64,000 nt of DNA from Acanthacorydalis orientalis (taxonomy: Eukaryota > Arthropoda > Insecta > Megaloptera > Corydalidae). Shown here piece after piece: positions 61,746 through 64,000 of this stretch. The translations under genes and the position numbers were made by a program. The stretch spans positions 21,404,245 to 21,468,244 of the forward strand of contig CM068322.1 in assembly GCA_034766995.1 (NCBI GenBank). The letters are read 5' to 3'. Every line of letters begins with the position of its first letter. The first letter of the stretch is position 1. The notes beneath the pieces are model-generated. The model had not been told where the DNA came from. It made no database searches and saw only the letters and a program-made list of their open reading frames with translations.

Positions 61746-63830
61746 GGTGTGTATGGATTCCAGTTTGCTAGAATTATTTCTCTTATTGTGAAATTTTCAA
61801 AATATGTTTCACGCAGAGGTTACTTGAAATCCGTCACATCATAAATTCCTATCATACATAAAAACTTGTAAACCGAATAAAGTTTTTAAACAAGCTGAGA
61901 TAACTCCTGTTTTGTGTAACCAAGTTACTCGGTAGAGTTATTAGGGCGAATTCCAAGTAACATTACATTAAAAAGGAAAATAGGTCACAGCGTATAACAA
62001 CAGATAAACAATCTCGTTCATTCGACGTTTGTCCGTATGTATTAGCCTTTTGTGTTAAGCACAGGCCAGAGAATTACAAAATACTAATTATACTCATACA
62101 ATCACTGCCCCACATATGTATAATTAAATAAACAATGAATAAACAAATGTTATTTTCCATATCTACATCACATTGACTATTCATTTAGGACAAAAGCAAA
62201 TCTAGTCACATTTTTGTTACCCGGTGTGCGTTTGACATTGTTCTTAAATTAATTCTCAAATTTGTTAATATATATGCGTAATTATTATTCTTCGCTTTTG
62301 TTATTTTAAACGAATTTTTAAAATGTTTAATAAGAAATTAAAAATAAATACAAAAATGAATACTCGTATACAGAAATAGGTCTGTTGAGAATTTATTTAA
62401 AAATCAAAAAAACATATGTATATATATATATATATAATTCTATTTTAATTAATACTGTCTATAAATACGAAAAACATTTGTATAAAATAATAGAAATTTC
62501 AAGTTTCTCAAAAAAAATTATTTCATTTCTGTTATCAAACTTAAAAAAATTTTAAAATTTTTTGTTTTGTGCAACAAAAATTTTCAAAAAATATAAATTT
62601 TTCATTCATTTATGCATAGTTTTCAATGTATTATGTACGAAATGAAATTAATCATTGCATACTCTCTATTAAATTATTATTAAATAGTTTTTTTTCTTTT
62701 TAAAAATTAAAATCATATTTTTGGACCCAAGCAAATTTTATTCAATGCCATCTTCATAATCATTTCTTATAAGAAATAACTCGATTTTAAAAAAACTGGT
62801 AATTTAAAGAATCATATAATATCAGATTAAATAAAAATATACGTGGATATGCATTTGTGTTATTCGATGAAAGTGCATGTCAATAATAACCGAACACAAT
62901 ATTAAATAAAGTATTTTATTTTTATCCTTGAAACTTAATCATATCATTTTGTTACAATATATTTTTGGAACTGTCACTCAATTCGCTTTCACAAATGAAT
63001 TACCTATTTAATCCTCATAGCATATTTTTTCAGATTAAAAATATTTGATAATTAATTAATAATCATTTCCCCTTTTTTCTAAACGTTTTTCGAAGGCAAT
63101 TATTTTTTTTTCACAACGGTACGGTATACCGTACAACAATTAAAACAACAAAACGGATAATTTGTAGATTTCAATCTTTATACAATTTTACATTGTCTAG
63201 ATTATTTTCAAGTTACATATACAGTTCAATTTCGAAGAGTTAACCAGTTGAATCGGTTATTTCAAAAATTACATTACTTATGTTTTTTTCAAAATTGTTT
63301 TTTTGTCGAAATTAGATCCTTGAGGGTAGCCTCATATCTAACATAAAAATTACATTAGCCACGTTGTGTCTAACTGTCGCACCTGGTCATTCTTTTTTAC
63401 CTAATGACCATGATTTTGGAGTAATAAAAAAACAGAACAAAAACATGATCGTATATATGTGCTAAATAATATGTTAATATGGTTACTCAATCCAGAATAA
63501 AATTTTCGGTAAAAGAAGCATAAATTGATGAAATTTTTGAATTTAAAAAAATGGTGGACTTACAGTTTTACAAAAAAAAACTTTTTATCAACTGAATCTT
63601 ATGGAAGAAGAGTTCCGAAATATCAAAAAAACATTTTCTCCTTCAACAAACATGAGCTTTCAATACGATGTTAATAAAGATCGTAAAAGGAGAGTGGAGA
63701 CTGAGAAATTTATATATGGTTTATTAAAAAAAAAACACATTCCAGCTTCTAAATCATACTAAAGCTGTATTATCACTTCTGTTTTTGAAAGCATATGATT
63801 CGAAAATTTCATAAAACTATAAAAAAAGAC
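60720..63830. other. AT-rich stretch with a moderately GC-richer part at 61890-62240
   Basis: No coding sequence recognised. 61890-62240 ('accaagttactcggtagagt', 'cgttcattcgacgtttgtcc', 'gcacaggccagagaatt') is less AT-rich than its surroundings. It may be a conserved non-coding element or an unrecognised repeat. Confidence 0.4.
61157..61203. repeat. (TA)n microsatellite
   Basis: TA run of about 21 units. A (TA)n(TG)n tract follows at 61711-61755 and a short TA tract at 62414-62440. Confidence 0.95.
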
Positions 63831-63837
63831 ATTTTAA

Positions 63838-63987
63838 CTCTTAGTGGACCAATGCCGCAATATAAGCGGCATAGCACTTTTACTTAGGTCGAATGCCGCG
63901 TACGTTGTGCCGTTTTATCATTTTCATCATCGTTATTGTTATTATATTTTCATTCAATACGTTAAGCGCTACATTGGTTCTTTTAAG
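63838..63987. mobile_element. Possible piggyBac-like MITE flanked by TTAA
   Basis: A 150-bp block between TTAA at 63834-63837 and TTAA at 63988-63991. The left end CTCTTAGTGGACCAATGCCG and the right end read inward CTTAAAAGAACCAATGTAGC can be aligned with one gap and share GACCAATG/AACCAATG. The interior is GC- and CpG-richer than its surroundings and contains the perfect hairpin ATGCCGC...GCGGCAT (63852-63872). TTAA target sites and CCCT/CTCT-like ends are typical of piggyBac-derived elements. Superfamily is inferred; no coding sequence is present. Confidence 0.5.
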
Positions 63988-64000
63988 TTAATTCATTTCC

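Larger units (their letters stand above)
12081..64000 (-). other. Putative eag intron or upstream region (incomplete)
   Basis: This stretch lies 5' of the PAS exon on the gene strand. The acceptor at 12081-12086 shows that at least one more exon lies upstream. The short N-terminal coding segment of Eag was not recognised anywhere here, so it is either outside the window or too short and diverged to see. The region is transposon relics, microsatellites and AT-rich single-copy-looking DNA. Apart from the patches listed separately I see no coding sequence. Other genes on either strand could be nested inside. Confidence 0.5.

Noticed and set aside
1..64000. CRISPR arrays, operons, rRNA, or bacterial-type features
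   Set aside because: Nothing with regular spacers or prokaryotic gene structure is present. The splice sites, eukaryotic transposons and microsatellites show nuclear animal DNA.

Overview
The window is animal DNA, almost certainly from an insect. It is extremely AT-rich (by eye about four fifths A+T), full of long (TA)n microsatellites, and nearly free of coding sequence. The one confidently recognised host gene segment is a single minus-strand exon at 11847-12080. It encodes the core of the N-terminal PAS ('eag') domain of an Ether-a-go-go (Eag/KCNH1-type) voltage-gated potassium channel. The peptide is very close to insect Eag, and the exon has clean AG and GTGAGT splice borders. No other Eag exon was recognised, so most of the window reads as intron: at least about 11.8 kb downstream and, unless an upstream exon was missed, about 52 kb upstream on the gene strand. 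The species cannot be fixed from this sequence.

Layout. 1-11846 is AT-rich intron with TA tracts, a small inverted-repeat element (10470-10637) and a possible tRNA-derived SINE (about 8006-8125). 11847-12080 is the eag PAS exon. A GC-richer patch at 13124-13191 looks like an orphan terminal exon in a splice phase compatible with eag. 13200-22900 is AT-rich with hairpin-type dispersed repeats, a second SINE-like segment (about 19790-19905) and a GC-rich hairpin block (21681-21770). 22921-24123 is a decayed Tigger/pogo DNA transposon. 27750-28330 is a decayed Tc1-like transposase. 34580-34850 is a 260-bp compound microsatellite. 35071-35293 and 58176-58459 are two copies of one interspersed repeat with a rearranged block order. 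35930-36270 is a GC/CpG-rich island with no recognised coding sequence.

37657-38277 is a hAT element with terminal inverted repeats, a perfect 8-bp target-site duplication and an open frame for the transposase C-terminal dimerisation region. 38590-38790 may hold a reverse-transcriptase tail. 40377-40924, 42328-42890 and 59735-60310 are three copies of one internally deleted mariner family, with end or internal fragments at about 53930-53999 and 60564-60715. Possible piggyBac-like elements bounded by TTAA lie at 46511-47162 and 63838-63987.

The genes do not form a pathway or operon. The picture is one ion-channel gene with very large introns colonised by at least four superfamilies of cut-and-paste transposons, their non-autonomous derivatives and simple repeats. 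I found no convincing novel enzymatic or defence system. The best leads are the GC/CpG island inside the putative intron, the orphan exon next to the PAS exon, and the mariner-derived non-autonomous family with a shared deletion junction.
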